From Streptomyces bacillaris (lineage in GTDB: Bacteria; Actinomycetota; Actinomycetes; Streptomycetales; Streptomycetaceae): a stretch of 64,000 nucleotides of DNA. Position numbers and translations under genes: made by a program. The stretch covers positions 5,642,001 through 5,706,000 of the forward strand of contig NZ_CP029378.1 of NCBI RefSeq assembly GCF_003268675.1, given 5' to 3'. A model generated the notes under the pieces. That model saw only the letters and a program-made list of their open reading frames with translations, had not been told where the DNA came from and did no database searches. Within the stretch, counting starts at the first letter, position 1, and every line of letters starts with the position of its first letter. Positions 53,641-62,743 of this stretch are shown here, piece by piece.

Positions 53641-54627
53641 TCAGCTCGCGTCGTCCTCGGTCGGCTCCGGGGGCACGGGCGGTGTGCCGTACGTGAAGTA
53701 CGTCTCCTGCGGCAGGTTCGTCCCGCCGATCGCCGTCCCCGTGTCGATCTGGTCCATCGTCCACGTACGGGTCTCGAAGTCCGGCTCCAGGATCAGGATG
53801 CCCGGGTCGCCGAACAGCTCGATCCGGTTGCCGCCGGGCTCGAAGACGTACAGGAAGGAGCTCTGTGTGATCCCGTGCCGGTCGGGGCCCGCCTCGATGG
53901 TGATGTCGTAGTCGCGGAACATCTCCGCCGCGTCCACCGTGTGCTGCTGTACCCCGTAGTAGAAGGCGACATGGTGCAGCCGGCCCCGGGCGCCCCGGGC
54001 GTCGCGCATGACGGCGACGTCATGGCTGAGCTGGCTGCTGCTCATCCAGACCCCGGCCTCGACCTCACCGTCCACCACCCGCTCGTTGGTGCGCAGCCCC
54101 AGGTGCCGCTCGAAGGAGTTCCGCATCGGGGTGACGTCGCTGGCCAGCAGGTTGAGGTGGTCCAGACGCTTGATCGGCAGCCCCTGGAGCGGCTTCTTCG
54201 ACGGGCGGCTGAGGATCTTGCTGCGCAGGTCCTCCGGCGCCCGGTACTTCTCCGCCTCCCACAGCAGGCTCATGTGGTGGCCGTCGGGGGTGGTGAAGTC
54301 GTACGTCTTGCCGTACCCGTACTCGTCCTCCGTCCAGGCCCCCTCGCCGTTCCCGGCCTGCAGCGAGCGCACCCGGCGCTCCAGCGCCTCCGGCGACGTC
54401 GTCCGCAGCGCCGCGTGGTCCATGCGGGCCACCGGGCCCTCGGTGATCTTCAGACTCCACTGGTACGGGTCCTCGTAGCCGCGCAGATAGACCGACTGGC
54501 CCTCGCGCCGGGTCTCGTACATGCCCAGCAGGTCCTTGAAGAACCACAGGGTGCCGTCGGGGTCGGGGGTGTGCAGCTCGACCCGCGCGAGGTGCGCGAT
54601 CTCCTGCCGGTACTGTTCGTCGCTCAT
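53641..54627 (-). CDS. catechol 2,3-dioxygenase (type I extradiol, VOC fold)
   Basis: A 328-aa Fe(II) ring-cleaving enzyme. Two VOC modules: HLARVELHTPDPDGTLWFFK and IKRLDHLNLLASDVTPMRNS. Metal ligands are read as His in KRLDHLNLL, His in RLHHVAFYYG and Glu in GNRIELFGD, with the catalytic Tyr near the end (ETYFTYG region). It opens catechol rings to 2-hydroxymuconic semialdehyde. ATG at 54627 overlaps the tautomerase stop (ATGA). Last gene of the minus-strand meta-cleavage operon. Confidence 0.87.
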   Translation of the reverse strand: MSDEQYRQEIAHLARVELHTPDPDGTLWFFKDLLGMYETRREGQSVYLRGYEDPYQWSLKITEGPVARMDHAALRTTSPEALERRVRSLQAGNGEGAWTEDEYGYGKTYDFTTPDGHHMSLLWEAEKYRAPEDLRSKILSRPSKKPLQGLPIKRLDHLNLLASDVTPMRNSFERHLGLRTNERVVDGEVEAGVWMSSSQLSHDVAVMRDARGARGRLHHVAFYYGVQQHTVDAAEMFRDYDITIEAGPDRHGITQSSFLYVFEPGGNRIELFGDPGILILEPDFETRTWTMDQIDTGTAIGGTNLPQETYFTYGTPPVPPEPTEDDAS

Positions 54628-54908
54628 GTGCCACTGCCTTCCTGCGCCGGTGCGGGCGGTCTGCCGCCCGTGCTCTGTTGGGAGTTGTTCGGTGGGGCGG
54701 TGCCGTCCGCCGTACGGGCCGCCGCGCGTTCCGCCGTCGTCACGTCGCCCGCCGCCCAGTGCTGGGGCGCGACCTCGCGGATGACGACCCGGATGTTCGC
54801 GACCGGGGCGCCCACGGCCCGGTGCGCCGCCTCGGTGAGTTCGTGGATCAGGGCGCGCACCTGCTCGGGCGAGCGGCCGGTGCCGAGGGTGACGTCGATG
54901 AAGGGCAC
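54624..54908 (-). CDS. 4-oxalocrotonate tautomerase
   Basis: A 94-aa small enzyme. GTG start followed by Pro (PFIDVTLGTGRSPEQVRALI), the catalytic N-terminal proline after Met removal; basic residues in IRVVIREVAP complete the site. It ketonises 2-hydroxymuconate. The first 62 residues are the family core; the remaining 30 are a Thr/Pro/Gln-rich tail not usual for the family. Two bases after the preceding stop, four-base overlap with the dioxygenase gene. Confidence 0.85.
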   Translation of the reverse strand: MPFIDVTLGTGRSPEQVRALIHELTEAAHRAVGAPVANIRVVIREVAPQHWAAGDVTTAERAAARTADGTAPPNNSQQSTGGRPPAPAQEGSGT

Positions 54909-54910
54909 GG

Positions 54911-55711
54911 TCAGCCCCCCGCGACGGAGACGGCGCCGAGGGTGGAGAAGCTCGCGCGGACGCTCGCACCGGGCCGTACGTGGACCGCGTCGGTCATTCC
55001 GCCGGTCAGGACCAACTGGCCCGGCTCCAGGGCCAGTCCGCGCTCGCCCAGGGCGTTCGCCGCGAGGGCCAGCGCCTCGGCCGGGTGGCCCTGGACGGCG
55101 GCACCGGTGGCCGAGTCGACCGGTTCGCCGTCCACCTCCAGCAGCACCGCCTCGTGCGCCAGGTCCAGCCCCTCGGGCGAGCGGCCGACCGGGCCCAGGA
55201 CGAAGAGCGCGGAGGAGCTGTTGTCCGCGACCGCGTCGGCGAGCGTGAAGGAGAAGTCCTGGAAGCGGCTGTCGATGATCTCGACCCCGGCGTGCACCCG
55301 CTCCACCGCCCGGAGCGCGGTCGCCGCCGTGACGCCCGGTCCGGCCAGCCGCTCGCCCATCACGAAGACGATCTCCGGCTCGGCGCGCGGGTGGATCAGC
55401 CGCTCGCGCGGGAGCGGTTCGCCGGCGGGCAGCACCATGGCGTCCGTCAGCCAGGCCAGGGACGGCGAGTCGATGCCCATCCGGAGCTGCTTGGCCCGCG
55501 AGGTGAGGCCCAGCTTGACCCCGATGAGCTTCTCGCCCCGGGCCAGGCGCTGTTGCAGCGCCTCGTACTGCACGGTGTAGGCGCCCGGCAGATCGAGCGT
55601 GGGCCACTGCGCGGTGATCGGGCCCCGTGCGGTGACGGAGCGTTCCGCCTCCAGCAGGACCGCGGCGGCACGTCGCGTGTCACCCGGTCGTATTTCCAGT
55701 GCCTCGGCCAT
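54911..55711 (-). CDS. 2-keto-4-pentenoate hydratase / 4-oxalocrotonate decarboxylase family, paralogue 1
   Basis: A 266-aa member of the MhpD/DmpE/DmpH family: GVKLGLTSRAKQLRMGIDSP, PRAEPEIVFVMGERL (metal-binding Glu residues) and AGVEIIDSRFQDFSFTLADA. One paralogue of the pair should decarboxylate 4-oxalocrotonate and the other hydrate 2-oxopentenoate. This copy, directly beside the tautomerase, is the more likely decarboxylase (inference from gene order). ATG at 55711 follows GGAGG. Confidence 0.8.
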   Translation of the reverse strand: MAEALEIRPGDTRRAAAVLLEAERSVTARGPITAQWPTLDLPGAYTVQYEALQQRLARGEKLIGVKLGLTSRAKQLRMGIDSPSLAWLTDAMVLPAGEPLPRERLIHPRAEPEIVFVMGERLAGPGVTAATALRAVERVHAGVEIIDSRFQDFSFTLADAVADNSSSALFVLGPVGRSPEGLDLAHEAVLLEVDGEPVDSATGAAVQGHPAEALALAANALGERGLALEPGQLVLTGGMTDAVHVRPGASVRASFSTLGAVSVAGG

Positions 55712-55791
55712 GGACGGCCTCCTCCTCGAAGGGGTGGGGTTGGGGGGAGTCGGTGTTCGGGTACGGAGGTGGGGCTGAGGTCGCCCGGGTG

Positions 55792-56592
55792 TCAGCCCGC
55801 CCGGGTGACCGTCGCCGTGCCCAGGCCCGACAGCGACGCCGTCACCGTGGAGCCGGGCAGCAGCTCCGTGGGCGTGGCGAAGCCGGAGACCAGGACGCTG
55901 CTGCCCGCCGTGAGCGGGAACCCGTCGTCCTCCCGGGCGTTCGCCGCCCAGGCCAGCGCCGCCAGGGGCGAGCCGAGCGCCATGCCGGTGGCCCCGGTCG
56001 CGACGACCGCACCGTCGCGGTACAGCACGTATCCGGCCAGCCGCAGATCGGTGTCGGCGGGCGGCACCGGCTCCGTACCGAGGACCACGGAGTGGCACCC
56101 CGCGTTGTCGGCGGCCAGGTCCAGGACGGTGGCCGGGCCGTCCTCCACCCGGGAGTCGGTGATCTCCAGCGCGGGCAGCACGAACTCCACCGCCCGCAGC
56201 GCGTCCGCCGCGTTCGCCCCGGGGCCCTCCAGCGGTGCGCCGAGGACGAACAGCAGCGCGGGCTCCGCCTGCGGACGGATCAACTCGTCGGTGGCCGGGA
56301 GGAGCTGGGTCGTACGGAACATGCCGGAGGTCAGCCGGCCGAGCACCGGCTCCGTCGCCCCCTCCAGGGTGCGCCGGGCGGTGGAGGAGGTCAGGCCCAC
56401 CTTCAGCCCGCGTATCCGCTCGCCCTCGGCGGTGTGCAGGCGGACCACCTCCGCCTGTACGCGGTAGGCGTCGGCGAGGGTCGTCACCGTACCTTCGCGG
56501 CCGGGGGATGCGGTCGGCTTTCCGGTGCGGTGGGCGCTGTGCAGTCGTGCGGCCGTCTCGCGTGTCGCGTCGGCGTCATGATGTGCGGTCAT
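55792..56592 (-). CDS. 2-keto-4-pentenoate hydratase / 4-oxalocrotonate decarboxylase family, paralogue 2
   Basis: A 266-aa relative of the preceding protein with the same fold marks: RIRGLKVGLTSSTARRTLEG, RPQAEPALLFVLGAPL and VLPALEITDSRVEDG. Here the Glu-x-Glu metal pair of EPEIVF is EPALLF, one acidic residue fewer, so its chemistry may differ from paralogue 1. It presumably acts as hydratase in the same pathway. ATG start; 80-base gap to the next gene. Confidence 0.75.
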   Translation of the reverse strand: MTAHHDADATRETAARLHSAHRTGKPTASPGREGTVTTLADAYRVQAEVVRLHTAEGERIRGLKVGLTSSTARRTLEGATEPVLGRLTSGMFRTTQLLPATDELIRPQAEPALLFVLGAPLEGPGANAADALRAVEFVLPALEITDSRVEDGPATVLDLAADNAGCHSVVLGTEPVPPADTDLRLAGYVLYRDGAVVATGATGMALGSPLAALAWAANAREDDGFPLTAGSSVLVSGFATPTELLPGSTVTASLSGLGTATVTRAG

Positions 56593-56674
56593 GGTGGATG
56601 CGTGCCTCTCGGTGTTCCTGCGGTGGGCCGGGGGATGTGGTCGGCAGTGCGGGGGAGAGAGCGCGGTGCGGCGG

Positions 56675-58150
56675 TCAGCGGATGCGCAGGACCACGGCCC
56701 GGGGCTCGGTGAAGAACTCGCGGGAGAAGTTCCCGCCCTCCCGGCCGACGCCGCTGCTCCCCTCGCCCCCGAAGGGCATGCGCAGATCGCGCTCGAAGTA
56801 GCAGTTGACCCAGACGGTGCCGGCCTTCCAGCGGGCCGCCATCCGGTGCGCGCGGTCCAGGTCGCGGGTGAAGAGGATGCCCGCCAGCCCGTACCGGGTG
56901 GTGTTCGCCAGCCGCAGCGCCTCCTCCTCGGTGTCGAACGGGATGACCGTCTCCACCGGGCCGAAGATCTCCTCCTGGGCCGTGCGCGAGTCGTTGTCCA
57001 GCCCCGTGATCACGGTGGGCCGGTAGTAGTGCCCGGCGGAGAGCGCGGCATCGGCCGGCGGGCCGCCGCCGGTGAGGACCGTGCCGCCCTCCCGCTGGGC
57101 CAGCTCGACGTAACCGTGCACCTTCTCCAGGTGCGCCCGCTCGATGAGGGGGCCCATGAACGTCTGCTCCTGGCGCGGGTCCCCGACCACCAGCTTCTCG
57201 GCCTCGGCGGTGAACCGCTCCAGGAACTCCGGCAGGATCGACCGCTGTACGAGCAGCCGCGAACCGGCGAAGCAGACCTGGCCGCTCCCGCCGAAGATGG
57301 CCCGGATCGACTCCGGCACCGCGATGTCGAGATCCGCGTCCGCGAAGACGATGTTGGCCGACTTGCCGCCCAGCTCGGCGGAGACCGGCGTCAGGTTGGC
57401 CGCCGCTGCCGCCATGATGGCCGCGCCGGTGGCGCTGGAGCCGGTGAAGGTGATCCGGTCCACGCGCGGGTCACCGGTCAGCGGCCCGGCGACCTCGTCG
57501 CCGCCGTACCCGTGCACGATGTTGAGGACGCCCTCCGGCAGCCCCGCCTCCAGCGCCAGCTCCCCGAACCGGGCCGCCGTCAGCGGGGTCTGCGGCGCCG
57601 GCTTCAGTACGACGGTGTTGCCGAAGGCCAGCGCGGGCGCGACCTTCCAGGTGGCCAGCATGAGCGGCGCGTTCCACGGGCTGATCGCGGAGACCACCCC
57701 GGCCGGGGCGTGCAGCGAGTAGCCGAGCACCGGGCCGTCGGGGTAGGCCTCCTCGGTGGCGAGGGCCGCGAAGTCCGCGAAGAACCGTAAGTTCTGGGCG
57801 ACCCGGGGCATCTCCCCGTGCCGGGCGTGGCGGAGGGTCTTCCCGCTGTCGTGGGACTCCAGCAGGGCCAGCTCGTCCCGGTGTTCGTCGACCGCGTCGG
57901 CCACCGCGTGCAGGACCGTCCGCCGCTCGGCCGCCGTCATCCGGGGCCAGGGCCCCGCGTCGAAGGCCTCGCGCGCCGCCGTGACGGCCAGCTCGCCGTC
58001 CCGGGCCGCGCCCCGGGCGACGGTGCCGAGCAGCGCGTCGTCGTGCGGGTCGCGGGTCTCGAAGGTGCGCCCGTCCTCGGAGGCGACGGAGCGGCCGCCG
58101 ATCAGATGGTGAACCGTCCGCTTTTCCGCGGCCGTGGCGCCGATGGACAT
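56675..58150 (-). CDS. NAD-dependent aldehyde dehydrogenase, 2-hydroxymuconic semialdehyde type
   Basis: A 491-aa enzyme. NAD-binding SPWNAPLMLATWKVAPALAF, catalytic Glu in VSAELGGKSANIVFAD and catalytic Cys in SGQVCFAGSRLLVQ; closing EEIFGPVETVIPFDTEEEAL. In this setting it would oxidise 2-hydroxymuconic semialdehyde to 2-hydroxymuconate. The ATG at 58150 is used (MSIGATAAEKRTVHHLIGG). First gene of the minus-strand operon. Confidence 0.87.
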   Translation of the reverse strand: MSIGATAAEKRTVHHLIGGRSVASEDGRTFETRDPHDDALLGTVARGAARDGELAVTAAREAFDAGPWPRMTAAERRTVLHAVADAVDEHRDELALLESHDSGKTLRHARHGEMPRVAQNLRFFADFAALATEEAYPDGPVLGYSLHAPAGVVSAISPWNAPLMLATWKVAPALAFGNTVVLKPAPQTPLTAARFGELALEAGLPEGVLNIVHGYGGDEVAGPLTGDPRVDRITFTGSSATGAAIMAAAAANLTPVSAELGGKSANIVFADADLDIAVPESIRAIFGGSGQVCFAGSRLLVQRSILPEFLERFTAEAEKLVVGDPRQEQTFMGPLIERAHLEKVHGYVELAQREGGTVLTGGGPPADAALSAGHYYRPTVITGLDNDSRTAQEEIFGPVETVIPFDTEEEALRLANTTRYGLAGILFTRDLDRAHRMAARWKAGTVWVNCYFERDLRMPFGGEGSSGVGREGGNFSREFFTEPRAVVLRIR

Positions 58151-58388
58151 GCGAATACCCCCTGGATTCCGGATTTCCGGTGGTGGTGTGGGTGGGTGAG
58201 TGGGCGGGTGCGGCGGGCCGGTGGATTCCGGCGCGACCGCGTTCCGGCTGTGCGATTCAGGGGCTGTGGATACGCGGCCCTGAAATGCGTCCGGCGCGCA
58301 TTCATCCTGCGATCCGCCCGTCGGGCCGGTCAAGAAGAGTCTTTTCTGTTGACCCATTTTTGGGACTTGTATCGCGTGGCGCCGGCTG

Positions 58389-58418
58389 TTGACCGGTGAA
58401 TCGGCGGCTGGGTAGCGT
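58389..58418 (+). promoter_or_regulatory. candidate HrdB-type promoter of the plus-strand arm
   Basis: TTGACC (58389-58394), an 18-base spacer and TAGCGT (58413-58418) match the Streptomyces housekeeping consensus. CTGTTGACC also occurs 40 bases upstream, so two promoters or an operator repeat are possible. A minus-strand promoter for the dehydrogenase operon was not identified. Confidence 0.55.
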
Positions 58419-58540
58419 CGTTGACGTCGGGGCGGGGACACGGGAGCCGAGTGAGGCGCTCGGCCTCGAAGCCTGCGGGCCGTCGGCCTGTGCAGGGCGG
58501 TTCCGTGGATTCCGTTCCATCGGCCGCCCATTGGCCGCTG

Positions 58541-58624
58541 ATCTCCCTTTCCCTCTTCTCCTTGTTGATTTCTTTCCGATGCCTTGTCTCTGCCTGCTCC
58601 GCTTTCCTTCCGTATTTCTCTTGC
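58541..58624 (+). promoter_or_regulatory. pyrimidine-rich, GC-poor leader
   Basis: The leader before the flavoprotein start is dominated by T and C runs (CCCTTTCCCTCTTCTCC and the like), unlike the surrounding DNA. It would form an unstructured mRNA leader of about 100 bases. No protein is called here, though an in-frame extension would give a hydrophobic stretch. Confidence 0.55.
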
Positions 58625-58657
58625 TGGTCACCAGTACTCCGAGGGGACGTGTTAACC

Positions 58658-60223
58658 ATGGGCTCAAGACAGCTGAGCCGGAATGCCGCCATAGGCGTGA
58701 TCGGGGGAGGGGCGGCCGCCGTCTGTCTGCTCGACGCGCTCGCCGAGGCCTCGACGGCCCCCGGCGAAGTCACTGTCTTCGAGCCCTCGCCCCATCTGTG
58801 GCGCGGCCGGCCCTACCAGCCGGACCTGGACACGGTCCGGGTCAACATCGCCCCCGGGGGGATGTCCGTACGCTTCGGGGACCCGGAGCACTTCCCGGGC
58901 TGGCTGGCCGCCCGGGACGCGGTGCTCGGCATGGCCGGACCCGACTTCGTCGACCCGATCAACGGGCTCCGCTTCATCCCGCGCGCCACCTACGGCGCCT
59001 ATCTGGAGCAGTCGGCCCGCGAGGCCGTCGCCCGGCTGCGCAACGAGGGGTGGCGGGTCGACGTCGTCCCCGAGCAGGTCACCGCCGCCGAGCCCGCCCC
59101 CGGCGGCCGGGTGCGGCTGTTCCACGGCGACGGCGAGAGTCTCACCGTCGACCACACCGTGCTCTGCGTGGGCCGTGGCCGGCCCGGCGACCCGTACGGG
59201 CTGACCGGCCGGGACGGCTATCTGCCCGACGCCTACCCGCTGGCCCGCACCCTGGGGGAGATCGGTGCCGACGCCGACGTCGGCGTCATCGGTGCCGGGC
59301 TGACCGGTGTCGACATCGTCCTCTCGCTGCTCGCCCGCGGGCACCGGGGCCAGGTCCTGCTGGCCTCGCGCAGCGGAGTGCTCCCCCGGGTCCGCCAGAC
59401 GGCCCGGCCGCACACCCTGAAGCACTTCACGGCCGACTGGTTCCGGGGGGCGGCCAGGCGCGGGGAGACGGTGACCCTGGGCCAGGTGGTTGACCTCATG
59501 AGGGCCGAATTCGCGGACGCGGGCGAGGACTTCACCGCCGTGGCACGGGAGATCACCGCCGCCGCGGAGGCCGAGGACCCGGTGAAGCGGCTGCGCCGGC
59601 ACCTGTCCGAGGTGGACTCGCCCGACCGGGGGCTGCGCATCCTCCAGCAGGCGGTGCCCGCCACCGGCCCCGACGTCTGGCCGCTGCTCCCGGAGGCCGA
59701 CCGCAGACAGCTGCTCCGCGACCACTACCGCTCGATGATGAGCCTGTGCTGCCCCATGCCGGCGACCACCGCGACCGCCCTGCTCGGCATGGTCGACAGC
59801 GGGCAGTTACGGATCGTCTCCGACGTACGGGCCGTGGAGCCGACGCCCGGCGGCGGCTTCGCCCTCCGTACGGGGGACGGGGCGCCGCCGCTCCGGGCCG
59901 ACCGGCTGATCAACGCGGTGAACCCGGCGCCCGGCGGGCTGCCCGCCCGCGCCCAGTCGCTGGTCACCTCGCTGGTCTCCGAGGGGCTGGCCGAACTCCA
60001 CCCGCGCGGCGGTGTCGTGACGGAGCGGGCCACCAGCCGGCTGCTGACCGGCGGCCGGGCCCACCCCGGTCTCTACGCGCTCGGTGACCTGGCCGCGGGC
60101 AGCCTGTTCTTCACCTTCGGGCTCCCCTCCATCGTCGACCGCGCTCACGACATCGTGCAGGCGATCCGCGCCGGTGACGGTCCGCCGCTGCCCGTCACCG
60201 AGGACGCCGTACTCAGCGCCTGA
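58658..60223 (+). CDS. FAD/NAD(P)-binding protein (NAD_binding_9 type)
   Basis: A 521-aa flavoprotein of uncertain reaction. FAD fold IGVIGGGAAAVCLLDALAEA at residues 11-30, RGRPYQPDLDTVRVNIAPGG, second fold VGVIGAGLTGVDIVLSLLAR near 208, and closing LYALGDLAAGSLFFTFGLPS. Relatives are annotated hydroxyacylglutathione- or lysine-N-oxygenase-like proteins without proven function. ATG at 58658 is chosen with GAGGGG 13 bases before. It opens the plus-strand arm with the HpaB-type hydroxylase. Confidence 0.8.
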   Translation: MGSRQLSRNAAIGVIGGGAAAVCLLDALAEASTAPGEVTVFEPSPHLWRGRPYQPDLDTVRVNIAPGGMSVRFGDPEHFPGWLAARDAVLGMAGPDFVDPINGLRFIPRATYGAYLEQSAREAVARLRNEGWRVDVVPEQVTAAEPAPGGRVRLFHGDGESLTVDHTVLCVGRGRPGDPYGLTGRDGYLPDAYPLARTLGEIGADADVGVIGAGLTGVDIVLSLLARGHRGQVLLASRSGVLPRVRQTARPHTLKHFTADWFRGAARRGETVTLGQVVDLMRAEFADAGEDFTAVAREITAAAEAEDPVKRLRRHLSEVDSPDRGLRILQQAVPATGPDVWPLLPEADRRQLLRDHYRSMMSLCCPMPATTATALLGMVDSGQLRIVSDVRAVEPTPGGGFALRTGDGAPPLRADRLINAVNPAPGGLPARAQSLVTSLVSEGLAELHPRGGVVTERATSRLLTGGRAHPGLYALGDLAAGSLFFTFGLPSIVDRAHDIVQAIRAGDGPPLPVTEDAVLSA

Positions 60224-60347
60224 CGCCCCGTCGTCCGTCGTCCGTCGTCCGGCGCCCGACTGCCCGGCGCGCCCGGCGCCCGACCGTCCGCCGTCCGGCA
60301 CCCCGTACACCTCCCGACCCCTGACCCGGAAGCTCCCTGGAGGAGAC

Positions 60348-61919
60348 ATGACCGCCGAGCCCGTCGCCCCGCCGACCCCAGCCGCCCACCGACCCAACGA
60401 CGTGCGCCCGATGACCGGCGACGAGTACCTGGACTCGCTGCGCGACGGCCGGGAGATCTACATCCACGGCCAGCGGGTCAAGGACGTCACCACCCACCCC
60501 GCCTTCCGCAACAGCGCCCGCTCCGTCGCCCGCCTCTACGACGCCCTGCACGCCCCCGAGGCCGAAGGCGTGCTCCGCGTCCCCACCGACACCGGCAACG
60601 GCGGCTTCACGCACCCCTTCTTCAAGACCCCGCACACCGCGCAGGACCTGATCACCAGCCGGGACGCCATCGTGCGCTGGCAGCGCCTGGTCTTCGGCTG
60701 GATGGGCCGCACCCCCGACTACAAGGCGTCCTTCCTCGGCACCCTGGGCGCCAACGCCGACTTCTACGGCCCCTTCAAGGAGAACGCGCTCGCCTGGCAC
60801 AAGCGCGCCCAGGAGCGGGTCCTCTACTTCAACCACGCGATCGTCCACCCGCCGATCGACCGCGACAAGCCGGCCGACCAGACCGCGGACGTCTGCGTGC
60901 ACGTCGACCGGGAGACCGACGCCGGGCTGATCGTCTCGGGCGCCAAGGTGGTCGCCACCGGCTCCGCGCTCACCAACGCCAACTTCGTCGCCCACTACGG
61001 CCTGCCCCTGAAGGACAAGCGGTTCGGCGTGGTCTTCAGCATCCCGATGGACACCCCGGGGCTGAAGCTGCTGTGCCGTACGTCGTACGAGATGACCGCC
61101 CAGGTCATGGGCAGCCCCTTCGACTACCCGCTCTCCAGCCGGCTGGACGAGAACGACGCGATCATGGTGATGGACCAGGTCCTGATCCCGTGGGAGAACG
61201 TCTTCATGTACGACGCGGAGGCGGCCAACTCCTTCGCCAACGGCTCCGGTTTCGTCGACCGCTTCACCTTCCACGGCTGCGCCCGGCTAGCCGTGAAGCT
61301 GGACTTCATCGCGGGCTGCGTCATGAAGGCCGTCGAGATGACCGGCACCGCGGGCTTCCGCGGGGTCCAGGCGCAGGTCGGGGAGATCCTCAACTGGCGC
61401 GACCTCTTCTGGGGCCTCTCCGACGCCATGGCCAAGGACCCGGTGCCGTGGGTGGGCGGGGCCGTCCAGCCCAATGTGCGGTACGGGATGGCGTACCGCA
61501 CCTTCATGGGCGTCGGCTACCCGCGCATCAAGGAGATCATCCAGCAGTCCCTGGGCAGCGGGCTCATCTACCTCAACTCGCACTCCTCCGACTGGAAGAA
61601 CCCGGAGATCCGTCCGTACCTGGACCAGTATCTGCGCGGCTCCGGCGGCATCCCGGCGATCGACCGGGTCAAGCTGCTGAAGCTTCTCTGGGACGCGGTG
61701 GGCACCGAGTTCGGCGGCCGCCACGAGTTGTACGAGCGCAACTACGGCGGCGACCACGAGGCGGTCAGGTTCCAGACCCTCTGGGCCTACCAGGACTCCG
61801 GCGAGGCCGGGGCGCTGAAGGACTTCGTGGACGCGTGCATGGACGAGTACGACCTGGACGGCTGGCGGCGCGACGACATGTTCGACCCGGACGAATTCGC
61901 CTTCGTCCTGGGCCGTTGA
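60348..61919 (+). CDS. HpaB-type FADH2-dependent phenol hydroxylase, oxygenase component
   Basis: A 523-aa acyl-CoA-dehydrogenase-fold monooxygenase of the 4-hydroxyphenylacetate 3-hydroxylase/PheA1 family: MTGDEYLDSLRDGREIYIHG, KASFLGTLGANADFYGPF, DVCVHVDRETDAGLIVSGAK, DQVLIPWENVFMYD. It ortho-hydroxylates phenols to catechols with reduced FAD from a partner reductase. ATG with GGAGGAG. The next gene is that reductase. Product catechol would feed the dioxygenase on the other arm. Confidence 0.88.
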   Translation: MTAEPVAPPTPAAHRPNDVRPMTGDEYLDSLRDGREIYIHGQRVKDVTTHPAFRNSARSVARLYDALHAPEAEGVLRVPTDTGNGGFTHPFFKTPHTAQDLITSRDAIVRWQRLVFGWMGRTPDYKASFLGTLGANADFYGPFKENALAWHKRAQERVLYFNHAIVHPPIDRDKPADQTADVCVHVDRETDAGLIVSGAKVVATGSALTNANFVAHYGLPLKDKRFGVVFSIPMDTPGLKLLCRTSYEMTAQVMGSPFDYPLSSRLDENDAIMVMDQVLIPWENVFMYDAEAANSFANGSGFVDRFTFHGCARLAVKLDFIAGCVMKAVEMTGTAGFRGVQAQVGEILNWRDLFWGLSDAMAKDPVPWVGGAVQPNVRYGMAYRTFMGVGYPRIKEIIQQSLGSGLIYLNSHSSDWKNPEIRPYLDQYLRGSGGIPAIDRVKLLKLLWDAVGTEFGGRHELYERNYGGDHEAVRFQTLWAYQDSGEAGALKDFVDACMDEYDLDGWRRDDMFDPDEFAFVLGR

Positions 61920-61945
61920 GCGGGGTGAGGGGCGAGGCGCGGGGC

Positions 61946-62743
61946 GTGCCGGACCGGCCGGGGACGGCCGCCGCTGCCGCCGCCTCGGACGGGACCGCGC
62001 TGCTCGCCGCCACACCGGACCGGATGCGCGGGGCCCTCGGCCACTTCGCCAGCGGGGTCACGGTGGTCACCACGGCCACCGAGGGGACGGACGGGCCGCA
62101 CGCCCACGGCATGACCGCCAACGCCTTCACGTCCGTCTCCCTGGAGCCCCCGCTCGTCCTGGTCTCGATCTCCACCCGCGCCCGCTCCCACCGGCGCATC
62201 GACGACTCCGGCCGGTACGGGGTGTCCATCCTGGGCGCCGGACAGGGGCCGGTGGCCCACCACTTCGCCGGCGGGGCCCAGTCCCCGGAGGCGGTGTCCC
62301 TGGAGTGGCGCGACGGCCTCCCGCTCGTCGGGGGAGCGCTGGTGCACCTGGCCTGCCGGGTCCGGCAGAGCCACCGGGCGGGCGACCACACCCTGTTCGT
62401 CGGTGAGGTCGAGGGGCTGTGGCTCGGCTCCGGCGGCCCGCTCGTCCACTACCGCCGCGACCTGTGCGCCCTGGCGGGACCGGCGCCGACGCCGGCGGGT
62501 GACCCGAGGGCCGTCTCCGTACGGGATCAGGCACCCGCCCCGGCCCCCGTACCGACCCAAGCCCCCCCACCCGCCCCCGTACCGGATCGCACACCGCCCC
62601 AGACCCCCGAACCCACCGCCGTACGGGAGCACGCACCGCACCAAGCCCCCGCGCCCGCTCCCGTACCGCACCAAGCCCCCGGCCCCCGCCGTGACCCGAA
62701 CCCCGGCACCGACCGTGAAGAGAGGCCCGCACATGCCCGCTGA
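61946..62743 (+). CDS. flavin reductase (HpaC-like) with low-complexity tail
   Basis: A 265-aa protein. The split-barrel flavin reductase domain spans about residues 20-175: RMRGALGHFASGVTVVTTAT, MTANAFTSVSLEPPLVLVSI, HTLFVGEVEGLWL, PLVHYRRDLCAL. It supplies FADH2 to the HpaB-type oxygenase. The remaining 90 residues are Pro/Ala/Gln repeats (PAPAPVPTQAPPPAPVP), absent from normal members. GTG at 61946 follows GAGGGGCGAGG; GTG at 61925 is possible. Overlaps the next start by 11 bases. Confidence 0.82.
   Translation: MPDRPGTAAAAAASDGTALLAATPDRMRGALGHFASGVTVVTTATEGTDGPHAHGMTANAFTSVSLEPPLVLVSISTRARSHRRIDDSGRYGVSILGAGQGPVAHHFAGGAQSPEAVSLEWRDGLPLVGGALVHLACRVRQSHRAGDHTLFVGEVEGLWLGSGGPLVHYRRDLCALAGPAPTPAGDPRAVSVRDQAPAPAPVPTQAPPPAPVPDRTPPQTPEPTAVREHAPHQAPAPAPVPHQAPGPRRDPNPGTDREERPAHAR

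Noticed and set aside
53641..54969. 442-residue version of the dioxygenase
   Set aside because: The first 114 residues would lie over the tautomerase gene and are Arg/Pro shadow; the family start is the ATG at 54627.
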